Below, piece by piece: positions 7,839 through 16,851 of a stretch of 64,000 nucleotides of DNA. The translations under genes were made by a program, and so were the position numbers. The notes under the pieces were generated by a model. The model was not told the DNA's origin, ran no database searches, and saw only the letters and a program-made list of their open reading frames with translations. The stretch's first letter is position 1, and each line of letters starts with the position of its first letter. This stretch comes from Microcoleus vaginatus WJT46-NPBG5 (GTDB lineage: Bacteria; Cyanobacteriota; Cyanobacteriia; Cyanobacteriales; Oscillatoriaceae), in assembly GCA_019359355.1 (NCBI GenBank), contig JAHHHM010000006.1, positions 1-64,000 of the forward strand, written 5' to 3'.

Positions 7839-9137
7839 TTAAATATCGGACATTAAAGCGAAATGCTCTTGCAACAACTTGTGGGTAAACCGATAACGTT
7901 TGCCGATCCGTTGCAAAAACAGTTGCTTTGTCGCGTAGTCGAGAAAACGAGCGTAATTCCAAGGAATATATCCATGCCGCCAAAGAATAAAACGCAGCAC
8001 AAACTGCCGTACCCCAGAAAAACCCGGAATAAACCCACCCATCAGTGCCCCACCGATTTGATAGAGTCGCTGCTGATCTGGAGTTTTTAACCAATTTGGC
8101 GGCATTTTTTCTAAGAAAAACTCTGTCTGGTTTTCTTCTTCCAACCTTTTTGCCAGCCACATTAGCCAATACCGGCTTTGTTCTGGGGTGGGTTGTTTTC
8201 GGAGGTTAATGTCTCGTCCGAGTTGCCGGCGAATATAGGCATTAAACAAATATTGACGCCGTTCTTTATTAGAAGTCAGGCGCTTCCAAGAATGAATAAG
8301 AATTTCTTCATAGGCTAAAGCCATCATATTCAAAAATAAAGGCGTTTTAGCCAATGCCATCAAAGGCCGATCGGTTTCAATGTTGTACCATAGCTCTCGA
8401 CTTCTGGCAGCCATTAGATAATTACGAATTTGAGATGAATTAAAAGGTCGCAAAAAGATTGCTCCTTTAAGCCTGAGCCGGCAATTGCACTTTTTGTAAT
8501 CTTCAAAGCGCGTACAAACAACAAGCTGTGACAATTGTGGATTTTTTTTCAGCAGTTTATTAATTGCCTGAATACAATCTTCTTGTTGGCTTAACTCTAG
8601 TTCGTTCAACCCATCAAAAAGCAACAATAACTGGCCGTTTTCTAACCAATTTTGAGCGATTTCAACACGCACACCATACTTATATTTCAGTTGGTTAACC
8701 AGCCAGCCGGCAAGGGGTTGTTCGTGCTCATTCCAACCGGATAAATGCAACAACACCGGCACCTTCGCAGCACTATCTTGTTCAGCGAGATCGCACAATT
8801 CCTTGGCTAACTCAAGTTGGGTGGTGGTTTTGCCCGATCCGGGTGCACCTAAAATCAGCAGTTTGCCGCCGGCTTGATCGAAGGCTGTCAGGATGCTGTC
8901 AGAAGGCTGTAGCCGGAAACGAGGCTGTTTAGCGATTTTTACATCCACATCTGGGCGAACTGGCTGGGGTTGTTGATCTTCGCCCAGGTTAACCAAAACT
9001 GCGTTGTGCAAGGACTGTTGTAGCCGCGCTGTGACTTCATTCTTAACAGCCGTCAACAACTGCTGCCGGTTCCGAAAACTTTGCTTGTCGGAAGCAGATG
9101 CCGGTGGGGTAGATGCTAATTCACTGTTAGATTGCAT
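7839..9137 (-). CDS. NACHT-type P-loop NTPase
   Basis: 432 residues from the ATG at 9135-9137. A TTG 19 codons upstream is also in frame, but that stretch is encoded by a purine-rich tandem repeat and has no ribosome site. Walker A is GAPGSGKTT (residues 97-105) and the NACHT-style Walker B is LLLLFDGLNEL about 100 residues later. A helical region and a short C-terminal part ending in HKLLQEHFALM follow. NACHT proteins are STAND-type switches in signalling and anti-phage defence. This one has no recognisable effector domain or sensor repeats, so its role is open. Confidence 0.85.
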   Translation of the reverse strand: MQSNSELASTPPASASDKQSFRNRQQLLTAVKNEVTARLQQSLHNAVLVNLGEDQQPQPVRPDVDVKIAKQPRFRLQPSDSILTAFDQAGGKLLILGAPGSGKTTTQLELAKELCDLAEQDSAAKVPVLLHLSGWNEHEQPLAGWLVNQLKYKYGVRVEIAQNWLENGQLLLLFDGLNELELSQQEDCIQAINKLLKKNPQLSQLVVCTRFEDYKKCNCRLRLKGAIFLRPFNSSQIRNYLMAARSRELWYNIETDRPLMALAKTPLFLNMMALAYEEILIHSWKRLTSNKERRQYLFNAYIRRQLGRDINLRKQPTPEQSRYWLMWLAKRLEEENQTEFFLEKMPPNWLKTPDQQRLYQIGGALMGGFIPGFSGVRQFVLRFILWRHGYIPWNYARFLDYATKQLFLQRIGKRYRFTHKLLQEHFALMSDI

Positions 9138-9461
9138 GGAACGCAGGGGAGAGGAGGTGAGAGCGAGAGGGGAAGCGTGGGAGAAACCCAACAAGCATCA
9201 GTAATTTTGTCTTAAAAAGCAAGTCTTCTAAAAACCGAGACCCGAACGCAGCCATAATACCAGTGCAAGGGTAAGTTTTAGCATGAAAGCTGCTTACAAG
9301 TCAGCAGGGGCTAGTTTGCCAAGGGTGGATTGCAACGCTAGATAATGGTTGCCGGAATTGTCAGGCAGGACGTATTGCTTTTTTTGAAGAAAACTTGACG
9401 ACCGTAAAACTCCTGCCAAACTTGTAGGTATTTATAGAATCTATTTGCAGGAGTTCGGTCA
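9138..9461. other. Divergent intergenic region, NACHT gene / AIM24 cluster
   Basis: About 320 bases. The left part (9140-9180) is a purine-rich tandem repeat next to the NACHT start codon. The rest should hold promoters for both directions. I see TTGACG near 9396 but no well-spaced -10 partner, so no promoter is called. Confidence 0.4.
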
Positions 9462-10124
9462 GTGAAACATGAAATTCGCTACAAACCATCATTTGCTGCA
9501 ATTTTTGTTACGCTGAATCCCGGCGATAGCATTACCGCTGAAGCCGGCGCGATGACAAGTATGGATGCTCGCATTACGATGAAAACGCAATTTTCTGGGG
9601 GTTTATTCTCCGGCTTCTTGAAAGCAATATTTGGCGGGGAATCTTGGTTTGTTAATACTTTTACAAATGAAACTCAGCAACCTTTGCAGTTGGTTTTAAC
9701 ACAATCCACGATTGGCGACATTGCTTGTATTGATTTGAGAGGAAATGGGATTTGTTTTGAACCGGGTGCTTACATTGCTCACACGCCTGGGATTGATATG
9801 GGTGTGAAGTGGGCAGGGTTTTCTAGCTTTTTTGCCGGCGAAGGGCTATTTAAACTGAAATTAACCGGCACGGGTCAAGTATTTTTTGGTGCTTATGGGG
9901 GCATTACAGAAAAACGCATCAGTGGTGAATTTGTCGTTGATAGCGGTCATTTAGTGGCTTACGATCCGCAAATTCAAATGAAGGTGGGTTTAGCCGGCGG
10001 TTTAATTGGATCGGTCACATCTGGGGAAGGATTAATTAACCGGCTTTCTGGTCAAGGCGTGATTTATTTACAGTCTCGGAGTGTTGACGGATTAGTTCGC
10101 TTTTTAAGTTCAAAGGTTTTTTAA
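9462..10124 (+). CDS. AIM24/TIGR00266 family protein, copy 1
   Basis: 220 residues, GTG start with AGGAG 8 bases upstream. The family (DUF124, relatives of mitochondrial AIM24) is a beta-rich fold of uncertain function. Typical motifs are AEAGAMTSMDA near residue 27, GGESWFVNTF near 58 and GEFVVDSGHLVAYD near 151, with a Gly-rich SGEGLINRLSG close to the end. No signal peptide is seen. It is the first of three tandem paralogues 59 bases apart, each with its own ribosome site, so they are probably co-transcribed. Confidence 0.9.
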   Translation: MKHEIRYKPSFAAIFVTLNPGDSITAEAGAMTSMDARITMKTQFSGGLFSGFLKAIFGGESWFVNTFTNETQQPLQLVLTQSTIGDIACIDLRGNGICFEPGAYIAHTPGIDMGVKWAGFSSFFAGEGLFKLKLTGTGQVFFGAYGGITEKRISGEFVVDSGHLVAYDPQIQMKVGLAGGLIGSVTSGEGLINRLSGQGVIYLQSRSVDGLVRFLSSKVF

Positions 10125-10183
10125 ACAGTGATTTATATCTGTCATTAAGATATTTTAACCTAAATTTAGGAGGTTTTGAGCCG

Positions 10184-10861
10184 ATGGATTTCAAAATTTT
10201 GCAGCAACCAGATAGTGCAGTTGCCCACATTCGTTTGAAGGCCGGTGAAGAGTTAATTGCGGAAGCCGGTGCGATGATTGCGATGAGCGGTTATATTAAC
10301 ACCAGCACGACTTTGCGGCAAGGCAAAGGCGGCGGTATTATGGGCGGACTGAAACGGATGTTAGCGGGAGAATCGCTATTTTTAAGTGTATTTCGCTCTC
10401 CAAATGATGGGGGTGAGGTGTTTCTATCTCCCAAATTACTGGGTGATATTTTACATTATCAAGTATCCGATCCAGGCTTAGTTGTGCAAGCAACTTCTTA
10501 CTTAGCGAGTGAGTCAGATGTTGAAATTAATTTAGGCTGGCAAGGCTTCAAATCTATGTTTTCTGGAGAAAACATTTTTTGGCTGGATATTACCGGAAAC
10601 GGTTCTTTGTTATTGAGTTCATTTGGAGCAATTTATGAAATTTCAGTCGATGGCGAATATATTGTAGATACCGGCCATATTGTTGCATTTGAAAAAAGCT
10701 TGACTTTTGAAATAAAGAAAGCTGGTTCTAGTTGGATTGGCGCTTTTTTAGGCGGCGAGGGATTAGTGTGCCGGTTTAAAGGACGAGGCCGGGTTTTTTG
10801 TCAAACGCATAATGCCGCTGCGTTCGGTCGCTTGGTGGGGAGTCAACTGCCGGCGAAATAA
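10184..10861 (+). CDS. AIM24/TIGR00266 family protein, copy 2
   Basis: 225 residues, ATG with a clear TAGGAGG ribosome site. It shares the landmarks of copy 1: AEAGAMIAMSG, AGESLFLSVF, GEYIVDTGHIVAFE and GGEGLVCRFKGRG. It differs from copy 1 over most other positions, so the duplication is old. Function is unknown; retention of three copies suggests distinct roles or a hetero-oligomer (inference). Confidence 0.9.
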   Translation: MDFKILQQPDSAVAHIRLKAGEELIAEAGAMIAMSGYINTSTTLRQGKGGGIMGGLKRMLAGESLFLSVFRSPNDGGEVFLSPKLLGDILHYQVSDPGLVVQATSYLASESDVEINLGWQGFKSMFSGENIFWLDITGNGSLLLSSFGAIYEISVDGEYIVDTGHIVAFEKSLTFEIKKAGSSWIGAFLGGEGLVCRFKGRGRVFCQTHNAAAFGRLVGSQLPAK

Positions 10862-10920
10862 GCATAGTTTTCAGTTTCCTACCAACACTAATAATTAGTT
10901 ATTTTTAAGGAGTTAGAATC

Positions 10921-11622
10921 ATGAATAATGAAATTGCCTACGAAATTGAACATTCTCCTTCTTATGCTTCATTACGGTTAAAGCTGCAAGCCAATCAAAC
11001 CGTTATTGTTGAATCTGGCGCAATGGCAGCAATGGACGCTTGCATCAAAATGAAATCTAAAATGCAAGGGGGTTTCATGAAAGGACTCGGTCGCATGGTT
11101 AGCGGGGAGTCGCTGTTTATGAGTGAGTTTGCGGCTGAAGGAAGATCGGGAGAATTGTATATTTCGCCGGCAGTCCCTGGAGAGATTACTCATTATTATC
11201 TAGCCGGCAATGAATTAATGATTCAATCTTCCGGGTTTGTTGCGTGCAGTCCTACGGTGCAAATTGATACAAAGTTTCAAGGATTTAAAGGATTTTTTAG
11301 TGGCGAATCCCTATTCTTGATTCGGGCAACGGGTCAAGGTGATTTGTGGTTTAGTTCTTATGGCGCAATTTTAGAAATTCCCGTTGCCGGTGATTATGTA
11401 GTAGATACCGGCTACATCGTTGCCTTTGAAGATACTCTTAATTACAAGGTAGAAATGCTGGGGGGTTTATCATTTAAAGGACTCAAAACCGGCATTTTCG
11501 GCGGCGAAGGTTTAGTTTGTCGTTTTAATGGAACAGGCCGGCTATGGGTGCAATCGCGCAATCTATTTCCCCTACTCAATTTTTTAGATGCTTTCCGTCC
11601 GGTTAAGAGTAGTAATAATTAA
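10921..11622 (+). CDS. AIM24/TIGR00266 family protein, copy 3
   Basis: 233 residues, ATG preceded by AAGGAG. Motifs VESGAMAAMDA, SGESLFMSEF, GDYVVDTGYIVAFE and GGEGLVCRFNGTG correspond to those of copies 1 and 2. It is closer to copy 2 in the C-terminal GGEGLVCRF part. The protein is last in the tandem array; the M48 protease gene follows after 108 bases. Confidence 0.9.
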   Translation: MNNEIAYEIEHSPSYASLRLKLQANQTVIVESGAMAAMDACIKMKSKMQGGFMKGLGRMVSGESLFMSEFAAEGRSGELYISPAVPGEITHYYLAGNELMIQSSGFVACSPTVQIDTKFQGFKGFFSGESLFLIRATGQGDLWFSSYGAILEIPVAGDYVVDTGYIVAFEDTLNYKVEMLGGLSFKGLKTGIFGGEGLVCRFNGTGRLWVQSRNLFPLLNFLDAFRPVKSSNN

Positions 11623-11730
11623 GCCGACTGCTTGAGTCTTACGAACATCTTTGGAGCTGGCTGCTATCGAAATAATTTCAGTTAAACCCTCGCCCCTAAA
11701 AGAACTCCTCTCTTAGGGAACCGATTACCA

Positions 11731-12555
11731 ATGAACGAAGAATTTAGTTTAAAAAATCCCCCTCCAAGCAACCGGCAACTACTGACTCTCCTGGCTATCT
11801 TTGTCGGATTTATCACCGCTATTATTTACATAATTTGGCTGTTGGTGAGTAATTTAGTTTGGTTAATTCCGCCACAAATTGAACAACAATTGGCTGCTGT
11901 AGTCACACCGGCTTATGAAAAACTCGCCCAACCATCGTCGGCACAAGATAGTCTCAATCAACTACTAGATCGGCTGGAAACCAAACTGCCGGCGGCAAAG
12001 CACACAAAACGGAATTATAGAGTTTTGTATGTCCCGCAAAATACCGTCAATGCATTAGCGCTACCGGGCGATACCATCGTGATTTATGCCGGCTTAATTT
12101 CCCAAGTCAAGTCTGAAAATGAACTAATGATGGTTTTAGGACATGAACTGGGCCATTTTGCCAACCGCGATCACTTACGGGGCATCGGGCAAGCGTTGCT
12201 GCTCAATTTCGCCCTTGCATCTATTTTTGGAGATAGCGGCAGATTGTCAGGAATTATCGCATCAGCAGTTGAATCAGTATCTAGTGCCCAATATTCTCAA
12301 GCGCAGGAACGCCAAGCCGATGATTTTGGTTTGATGTTATTGCAAGCAACTTATCAACACGTAGCCGGGGCAACAGACTTTTTTGCGCGACTTAATCGTC
12401 AGTCTGGAATGGATTTTGCCTTTTTAGCTTCCCATCCCTCTCCTCGGAATCGTGTCGATAGATTAAACCGGCTGATTAAAGAACACCGATATCAAATGGA
12501 CAAAACTAATCCCCTGCCGACAGCCTTAACTAACTTAGAAAGTCTCAATCATTAA
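11731..12555 (+). CDS. M48-family membrane metalloprotease
   Basis: 274 residues. A hydrophobic segment at about 19-45 anchors the protein in the membrane. The zinc site is HELGH (138-142), and the third ligand is probably the Glu of the AQERQADDFG segment. The central part (VPQNTVNALALPGDTIVIYAGL) is typical of M48 proteases of the Oma1/BepA type, which handle damaged or misfolded membrane and periplasmic proteins. It has no TPR domain, unlike the second M48 gene at 30049-31686. Confidence 0.9.
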   Translation: MNEEFSLKNPPPSNRQLLTLLAIFVGFITAIIYIIWLLVSNLVWLIPPQIEQQLAAVVTPAYEKLAQPSSAQDSLNQLLDRLETKLPAAKHTKRNYRVLYVPQNTVNALALPGDTIVIYAGLISQVKSENELMMVLGHELGHFANRDHLRGIGQALLLNFALASIFGDSGRLSGIIASAVESVSSAQYSQAQERQADDFGLMLLQATYQHVAGATDFFARLNRQSGMDFAFLASHPSPRNRVDRLNRLIKEHRYQMDKTNPLPTALTNLESLNH

Positions 12556-12666
12556 AATTTTTGTCTCTCGCAAAAATCACTTTATTTTCTAGTTTTATTT
12601 TGGCTTAATTAAACTATCCTAAGTCCAGCTAATTTTAAACTTAATTCCTATCAACACGAGGTAAAC

Positions 12667-13443
12667 ATGAAGAACTCACAATGGATTGTCGTCGGCCTAA
12701 CTGGAATTGCTACCGCAATTGGAGTTGCCTATGCAGCCGTTCAATTAAAAACAGCAGAACCCGAGATAAATACTTCAAATAATATAATATCAAATCCTAC
12801 CCAATCACAACCGCTTCAACTTGAACCTTCTTCGTCTCCTAAACCAACAGCTACACCCTTACAAATACCCAACTCAGTTAATACTGCAAAACCTGATCCA
12901 ATCGCCGTCACACCGCCCAAAGACGGATGCAAAATCAGCACAGCAGTTGTTGCAGATCCTAACCCGCCCTTAAATGTCCGATCCAGCCCCCAAATTGCCG
13001 ACGGAAATATAATTGGCCAACTTAAAAATGGTGCATTTGTTGGTGTGACTGAAGAAAAAAATGGCTGGATTAAGATTAGTGAACCCGAAGGCTGGATTTC
13101 TAAAAACCGGACAAAAAGCACTTGTCCCGTTGTCACTCAGCAAATTAGTTTTCCGCCAAAAGGCGACTCTGCTATTGTGAAAGGTGAGATTATTGGCGGC
13201 GGCAGCCACTCTTACAAACTTAAAGCGGTGGCGGGTCAAACAATCACCGTTAAGAAATTAAATGCTGCCGGCGTTTTCCCCACTATTATTGACCCCAAAG
13301 GACAACTGTTAGCCGGCAATCCTTACACAGACGGCAACCGAACTGAGTGGACGGGGGAACTCCCGCTTGCCGGTGACTACTCCCTAGAAATGGATTCAAA
13401 TTTTAAGGGATTTGTCTATGAATTTTTAGTGGAAGTGAAATAA
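12667..13443 (+). CDS. Secreted bacterial-SH3 domain protein, copy 1
   Basis: 258 residues. An N-terminal hydrophobic segment (about 7-24) is a signal peptide or anchor, followed by a Ser/Thr/Pro-rich linker. Next come an SH3b domain (about 80-155: PPLNVRSSPQ, NGWIKI, EGWISK) and a C-terminal beta domain with HSYKLKAVAGQTITV. SH3b domains commonly bind peptidoglycan or peptides outside the membrane. It is a paralogue of the gene at 14541-15302; the two flank a VanX-like dipeptidase, which suggests a cell-wall link (inference). Confidence 0.85.
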   Translation: MKNSQWIVVGLTGIATAIGVAYAAVQLKTAEPEINTSNNIISNPTQSQPLQLEPSSSPKPTATPLQIPNSVNTAKPDPIAVTPPKDGCKISTAVVADPNPPLNVRSSPQIADGNIIGQLKNGAFVGVTEEKNGWIKISEPEGWISKNRTKSTCPVVTQQISFPPKGDSAIVKGEIIGGGSHSYKLKAVAGQTITVKKLNAAGVFPTIIDPKGQLLAGNPYTDGNRTEWTGELPLAGDYSLEMDSNFKGFVYEFLVEVK

Positions 13444-13524
13444 TAAGTCAATTAAACTAAATACTCCACATCCCGCAAAGATGGGATAGGCGAAATGAAA
13501 CCGAGCGTTCGCTATCACTTGAAA

Positions 13525-13542
13525 AGTCCGCCTACGCGGACT
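13525..13542. repeat. REP-like palindrome
   Basis: A perfect 7-bp stem AGTCCGC / GCGGACT with a CTAC loop in the gap between convergent genes. The GTCCGCctacGCGGAC palindrome looks to me like a dispersed element in filamentous cyanobacterial genomes, but this window has only one clear copy. Confidence 0.45.
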
Positions 13543-13628
13543 ACGTTTGTATAGCTGCGTTAGCAATTTTCAATCACTTGGGACTGTGAGGTGCTAATGG
13601 TTTCGCTCTCGCTCTACCCATCCTACTC

Positions 13629-14375
13629 TCAACGAAAGTATGGTTTTGGTTTGGAAATTGCGCCAAAAGCAACATCAAGAATCGCAAAATTTTCCCAATC
13701 CGTGGCATCGAAATGCCACCATTCGCTGGAGATAGGAGCAAACCCATATTTTCGCATCACATCCTCAAGCAGTTGGCTGTTTTTCCGTGCTTGTTCACTA
13801 ACATCTGTACCTTGATAATTCCTGCCGGCTCGTTCTGTAAAATCATCAAAAGCAGTCGGCATTTCCAATTCTTTCCCATTGCGATCCACTAAGGTTATAT
13901 CAACCGCCGCCCCGCGATTGTGACGCGAACCTCTAGCAGGATTCGCCACATAACGTGCATCTGGCAATACTTCCCACATTTGTTTTGTCACAGATAAAGG
14001 GCGATAGCAATCAAATACTTTCAATCCTAGTCCTCTTGCTTGTAAATCTTCTTGAACTCGCGATAGTTTTTGGGCAACACCGGCTCTCAAAATACATCTC
14101 GCTTCCGGATACAGCTTTCGCTTTAAGAAATTATTAGTTGTGGCATAGCGAATATCCAGCTTAATATTACGATTCACCGACTGAAGATCAACCAACCGCG
14201 CCCGATTTGGCAGTTGATAAGCAACTACGTTCTGGGAGGAGATAGAATTAGGTTCGGGAATTGAGGATGGCATGGCAGAAGCGGCTTCTTGAGAGAATGT
14301 AAAATTTTGCCATACTACCGCTAGAAATACGAGCAGCATGACCGTCAAAAAATTTCTCGGACGACTTATCTTCAT
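13629..14375 (-). CDS. M15-family D-Ala-D-Ala dipeptidase (VanX/DdpX-like)
   Basis: 248 residues from the ATG at 14373-14375, where a signal peptide begins (FLTVMLLVFLAVVW). A TTG seven codons upstream is less likely. The zinc/catalytic motifs are SRHNRGAAVDITL (H and D ligands) and the C-terminal EWWHFD, as in VanX-type dipeptidases; FDCYRPLSV is also characteristic. The enzyme should hydrolyse D-Ala-D-Ala outside the cytoplasm for peptidoglycan turnover or nutrition. Here that is normal wall metabolism; no vancomycin-resistance genes accompany it. Confidence 0.9.
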   Translation of the reverse strand: MKISRPRNFLTVMLLVFLAVVWQNFTFSQEAASAMPSSIPEPNSISSQNVVAYQLPNRARLVDLQSVNRNIKLDIRYATTNNFLKRKLYPEARCILRAGVAQKLSRVQEDLQARGLGLKVFDCYRPLSVTKQMWEVLPDARYVANPARGSRHNRGAAVDITLVDRNGKELEMPTAFDDFTERAGRNYQGTDVSEQARKNSQLLEDVMRKYGFAPISSEWWHFDATDWENFAILDVAFGAISKPKPYFR

Positions 14376-14540
14376 GAACTTAAACTTTGGTGACAACTGA
14401 ATTATTCCGCTTAATTGGCGTAAGATCAGGCTGGCAAAATTAATTATATTTGGGAAAAAATGTGGTAATCATAAATCCGGACTAAAATCGATGCGTCCTC
14501 AGCATCTGTCACTAATAATGAAAAATAGGATGATTTTACT

Positions 14541-15302
14541 ATGAAAGACAATAGACGGCAGAAAATTTCATTTCAAGCTTCCTGGCTGAAGAATGCCGGC
14601 TTGGCGTGTTTCACCGGCTTACTGGCTGTTGCCTGCACAGCTCAAACTGACTCACCATTACCTTTACCGTCTGCACCACCAACACAGACACCCCCCCAGA
14701 CATCTAACCAGCCGGCTCAAACAACACCTGTAAAAGCTGCTCCTGCCAATGTACCACCGGCAGCTCGTCCACTCCAAGCCTCAAACCCATCTTGCAAAAT
14801 CTCTTTTGCCAAAATTAACGATCCCAACCCCCCCACGAATATCCGATCTACTCCGGAAGTGAAACCAAACAACATTGTGGGGCAAGTTGAAAACGGTAAA
14901 CTTGTGCGTGTTTTAAGTGAGAAAAACGGCTGGTTTCAAATTGAGGAACCGGCCAAAGGTTGGATTTCCAAAACTGTTACAGAAACCGAATGTAGCCAAA
15001 AGCAACAGCCAATTACCTTTCCTCCCAATGGCAATTCAACGATAATTTCAGGTCGCTTTATTGGCCCCGGCACCCATAAATACACGCTCAAAGCGAATCA
15101 AGGTCAAACCCTCACTGTCACCAGTCTTAAAGGTTCTTTTCCAGCCATTTTTGGCCCCAATGATAAGTATCTCGGTGGCGATCCCAATGCTGCGAATAAT
15201 TCTCCTTGGACAGGGAAATTGCCGGCTACCGGCGAGTATGGCATTGTCATAGAATCAAACTTCAAAGGAGGCGACTATCAGTTTTCAGTGCAATTAAAGT
15301 AG
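14541..15302 (+). CDS. SH3-domain lipoprotein, copy 2
   Basis: 253 residues. A signal peptide with lipobox LAVAC near residues 28-32 predicts a lipoprotein. A Pro/Thr-rich linker, an SH3b domain (PPTNIRSTPE, NGWFQIEEP, GWISKT; about 88-150) and a C-terminal beta domain (HKYTLKANQGQTLTV) follow. The domain order and many motifs match the gene at 12667-13443, so the pair arose by duplication around the dipeptidase gene. A hairpin (TGGGTGGG/CCCACCCA, 15312-15337) lies between its stop and the convergent purB. Confidence 0.85.
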   Translation: MKDNRRQKISFQASWLKNAGLACFTGLLAVACTAQTDSPLPLPSAPPTQTPPQTSNQPAQTTPVKAAPANVPPAARPLQASNPSCKISFAKINDPNPPTNIRSTPEVKPNNIVGQVENGKLVRVLSEKNGWFQIEEPAKGWISKTVTETECSQKQQPITFPPNGNSTIISGRFIGPGTHKYTLKANQGQTLTVTSLKGSFPAIFGPNDKYLGGDPNAANNSPWTGKLPATGEYGIVIESNFKGGDYQFSVQLK

Positions 15303-15345
15303 AGACGTTGATGGGTGGGAGACAGTTCACCCACCCAACTCAATC

Positions 15346-16641
15346 TCAAATACCCAGCCGTTGGTAAACTTGGTCAAGGTGTCGCAATTGGTGCTGCGGA
15401 TCGAAACAAACTTCGATTTCTTCTGGCGACAGTTGGGCCGTTACCCGCGCATCTTTGGCGATTAAATCGTGGAAATTCCCATCAGGTTGATTCCAAGCTT
15501 GATGAGCACACGACTGCACAATCGCATAAGCTTCTTCGCGACTTAACCCCTTTTCTACCAAGGTAAGCATCACCCGCTGGCTGAAAACTACGCCCCCGTA
15601 AAGATTCATGTTCCGTTCCATGTTTTGGGGGTAGACGAGCAGGTGTTTCACCAAATCGGTGATTTCCGCCAGCATAAAATGCGTTAAAGTGCAACTATCC
15701 GGGAAAATCATCCGCTCAACGGAACTGTGCGAGATGTCTCGCTCGTGCCAGAGGGCAACGTTTTCCAAGGCAGCAACGGCATGACCCCGCACAATTCTCG
15801 CCATGCCGGTTAACCGTTCCGAGCGAATCGGGTTACGCTTGTGGGGCATTGCGGAAGAACCTTTTTGCCCTTTCGAGAAAAATTCTTCAACTTCTAGAAC
15901 ATCTGTGCGCTGCAAGTTGCGGATCTCCACAGCAAATCGCTCGATGGACGCCGCCAGGAGTGCCAGATGTTGCGCGTAATTCGCATGGCGATCGCGTGAT
16001 ATCACCTGAGTTGAGGCGGTATCGGGTTCGAGTCCGAGTTTCTGACAAGCGAGCGCTTCCACACGCGGGTCAATATTGGCGTAGGTGCCAACCGCGCCGG
16101 AAATCTTGCCGGTGGCGATTTCTTGACGAAGATTGCACAGGCGTTCCCGGTGCCGCAATACTTCCGCTAACCAGCCGGCGAGTTTAAAGCCAAAGGTGAT
16201 CGGTTCGGCGTGAATGCCGTGAGAGCGACCGATCATAACTGTGTGCCGGTGTTGCTGAGCCTGATAGCGAATCGCCTGAATTAAATCCTCCAGGCGCTCC
16301 ATCAGCACATCCAAACTCGCCACCAGTTGCAGTGCTAAAGCTGTATCCAGCACATCCGAACTCGTCAGCCCCAAGTGAATGTAGCGACCGGCTTCCCCTA
16401 CATACTCGTTGACATTTGTCAAGAATGCGATCATGTCGTGGCGAACTTCAGCCTCAATTTCTAGCACCCGCTTCGGGTCAAAATTCGCCTTTGCCTTAAT
16501 TTCCTCAACCGCCTCAGATGGGATATAACCCAATTCAGCCTGAGCTTCACAGACTGCGATTTCTACTTGGAGCCAGGTCTTCAGCTTATAAGTATCTGTC
16601 CACAGTTCGCCCATTTCGGGCAGAGTATACCGCTCGATCAC
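15346..16641 (-). CDS. purB: Adenylosuccinate lyase
   Basis: 431 residues from the GTG at 16639-16641, giving MIERYTLPEMG, the usual N-terminus. An upstream TTG would add four residues. The enzyme removes fumarate from SAICAR and adenylosuccinate in purine synthesis. The fumarase/aspartase-superfamily signature GSSAMPHKRNP is at about 261-271, and GRSHGIHAEP at about 138-147 holds an active-site histidine. TSSDVLDTA is the substrate-binding loop. It is a standard single-copy housekeeping gene. Confidence 0.96.
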   Translation of the reverse strand: MIERYTLPEMGELWTDTYKLKTWLQVEIAVCEAQAELGYIPSEAVEEIKAKANFDPKRVLEIEAEVRHDMIAFLTNVNEYVGEAGRYIHLGLTSSDVLDTALALQLVASLDVLMERLEDLIQAIRYQAQQHRHTVMIGRSHGIHAEPITFGFKLAGWLAEVLRHRERLCNLRQEIATGKISGAVGTYANIDPRVEALACQKLGLEPDTASTQVISRDRHANYAQHLALLAASIERFAVEIRNLQRTDVLEVEEFFSKGQKGSSAMPHKRNPIRSERLTGMARIVRGHAVAALENVALWHERDISHSSVERMIFPDSCTLTHFMLAEITDLVKHLLVYPQNMERNMNLYGGVVFSQRVMLTLVEKGLSREEAYAIVQSCAHQAWNQPDGNFHDLIAKDARVTAQLSPEEIEVCFDPQHQLRHLDQVYQRLGI

Positions 16642-16741
16642 AGTCGGCCACAAACTACAACTGTCCCATTGTACAACCGCTCGGCATCAGCATCTTAAGC
16701 GATTGGGCAGATTGCAGAGCCGGCAACCCCGCTTCTTTTGA

Positions 16742-16770
16742 ATATTTCGTTTGTTTCGGATATTTCGTTT
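16742..16770. promoter_or_regulatory. Direct repeat upstream of the toxin-antitoxin pair, possible operator
   Basis: ATATTTCGTTT occurs twice, 18 bases apart (16742-16752 and 16760-16770), about 80 bases before the HTH gene. Because antitoxins usually bind repeats in their own promoter, this is a candidate operator. It has no further support. Confidence 0.35.
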
Positions 16771-16851
16771 AATGCAAAAAGAGTGTTACATTTGTAGTTA
16801 GTAGTTAACGTCAACATCCATTTCTTTCTAAGGAATGGAAATAAAAGTAAA

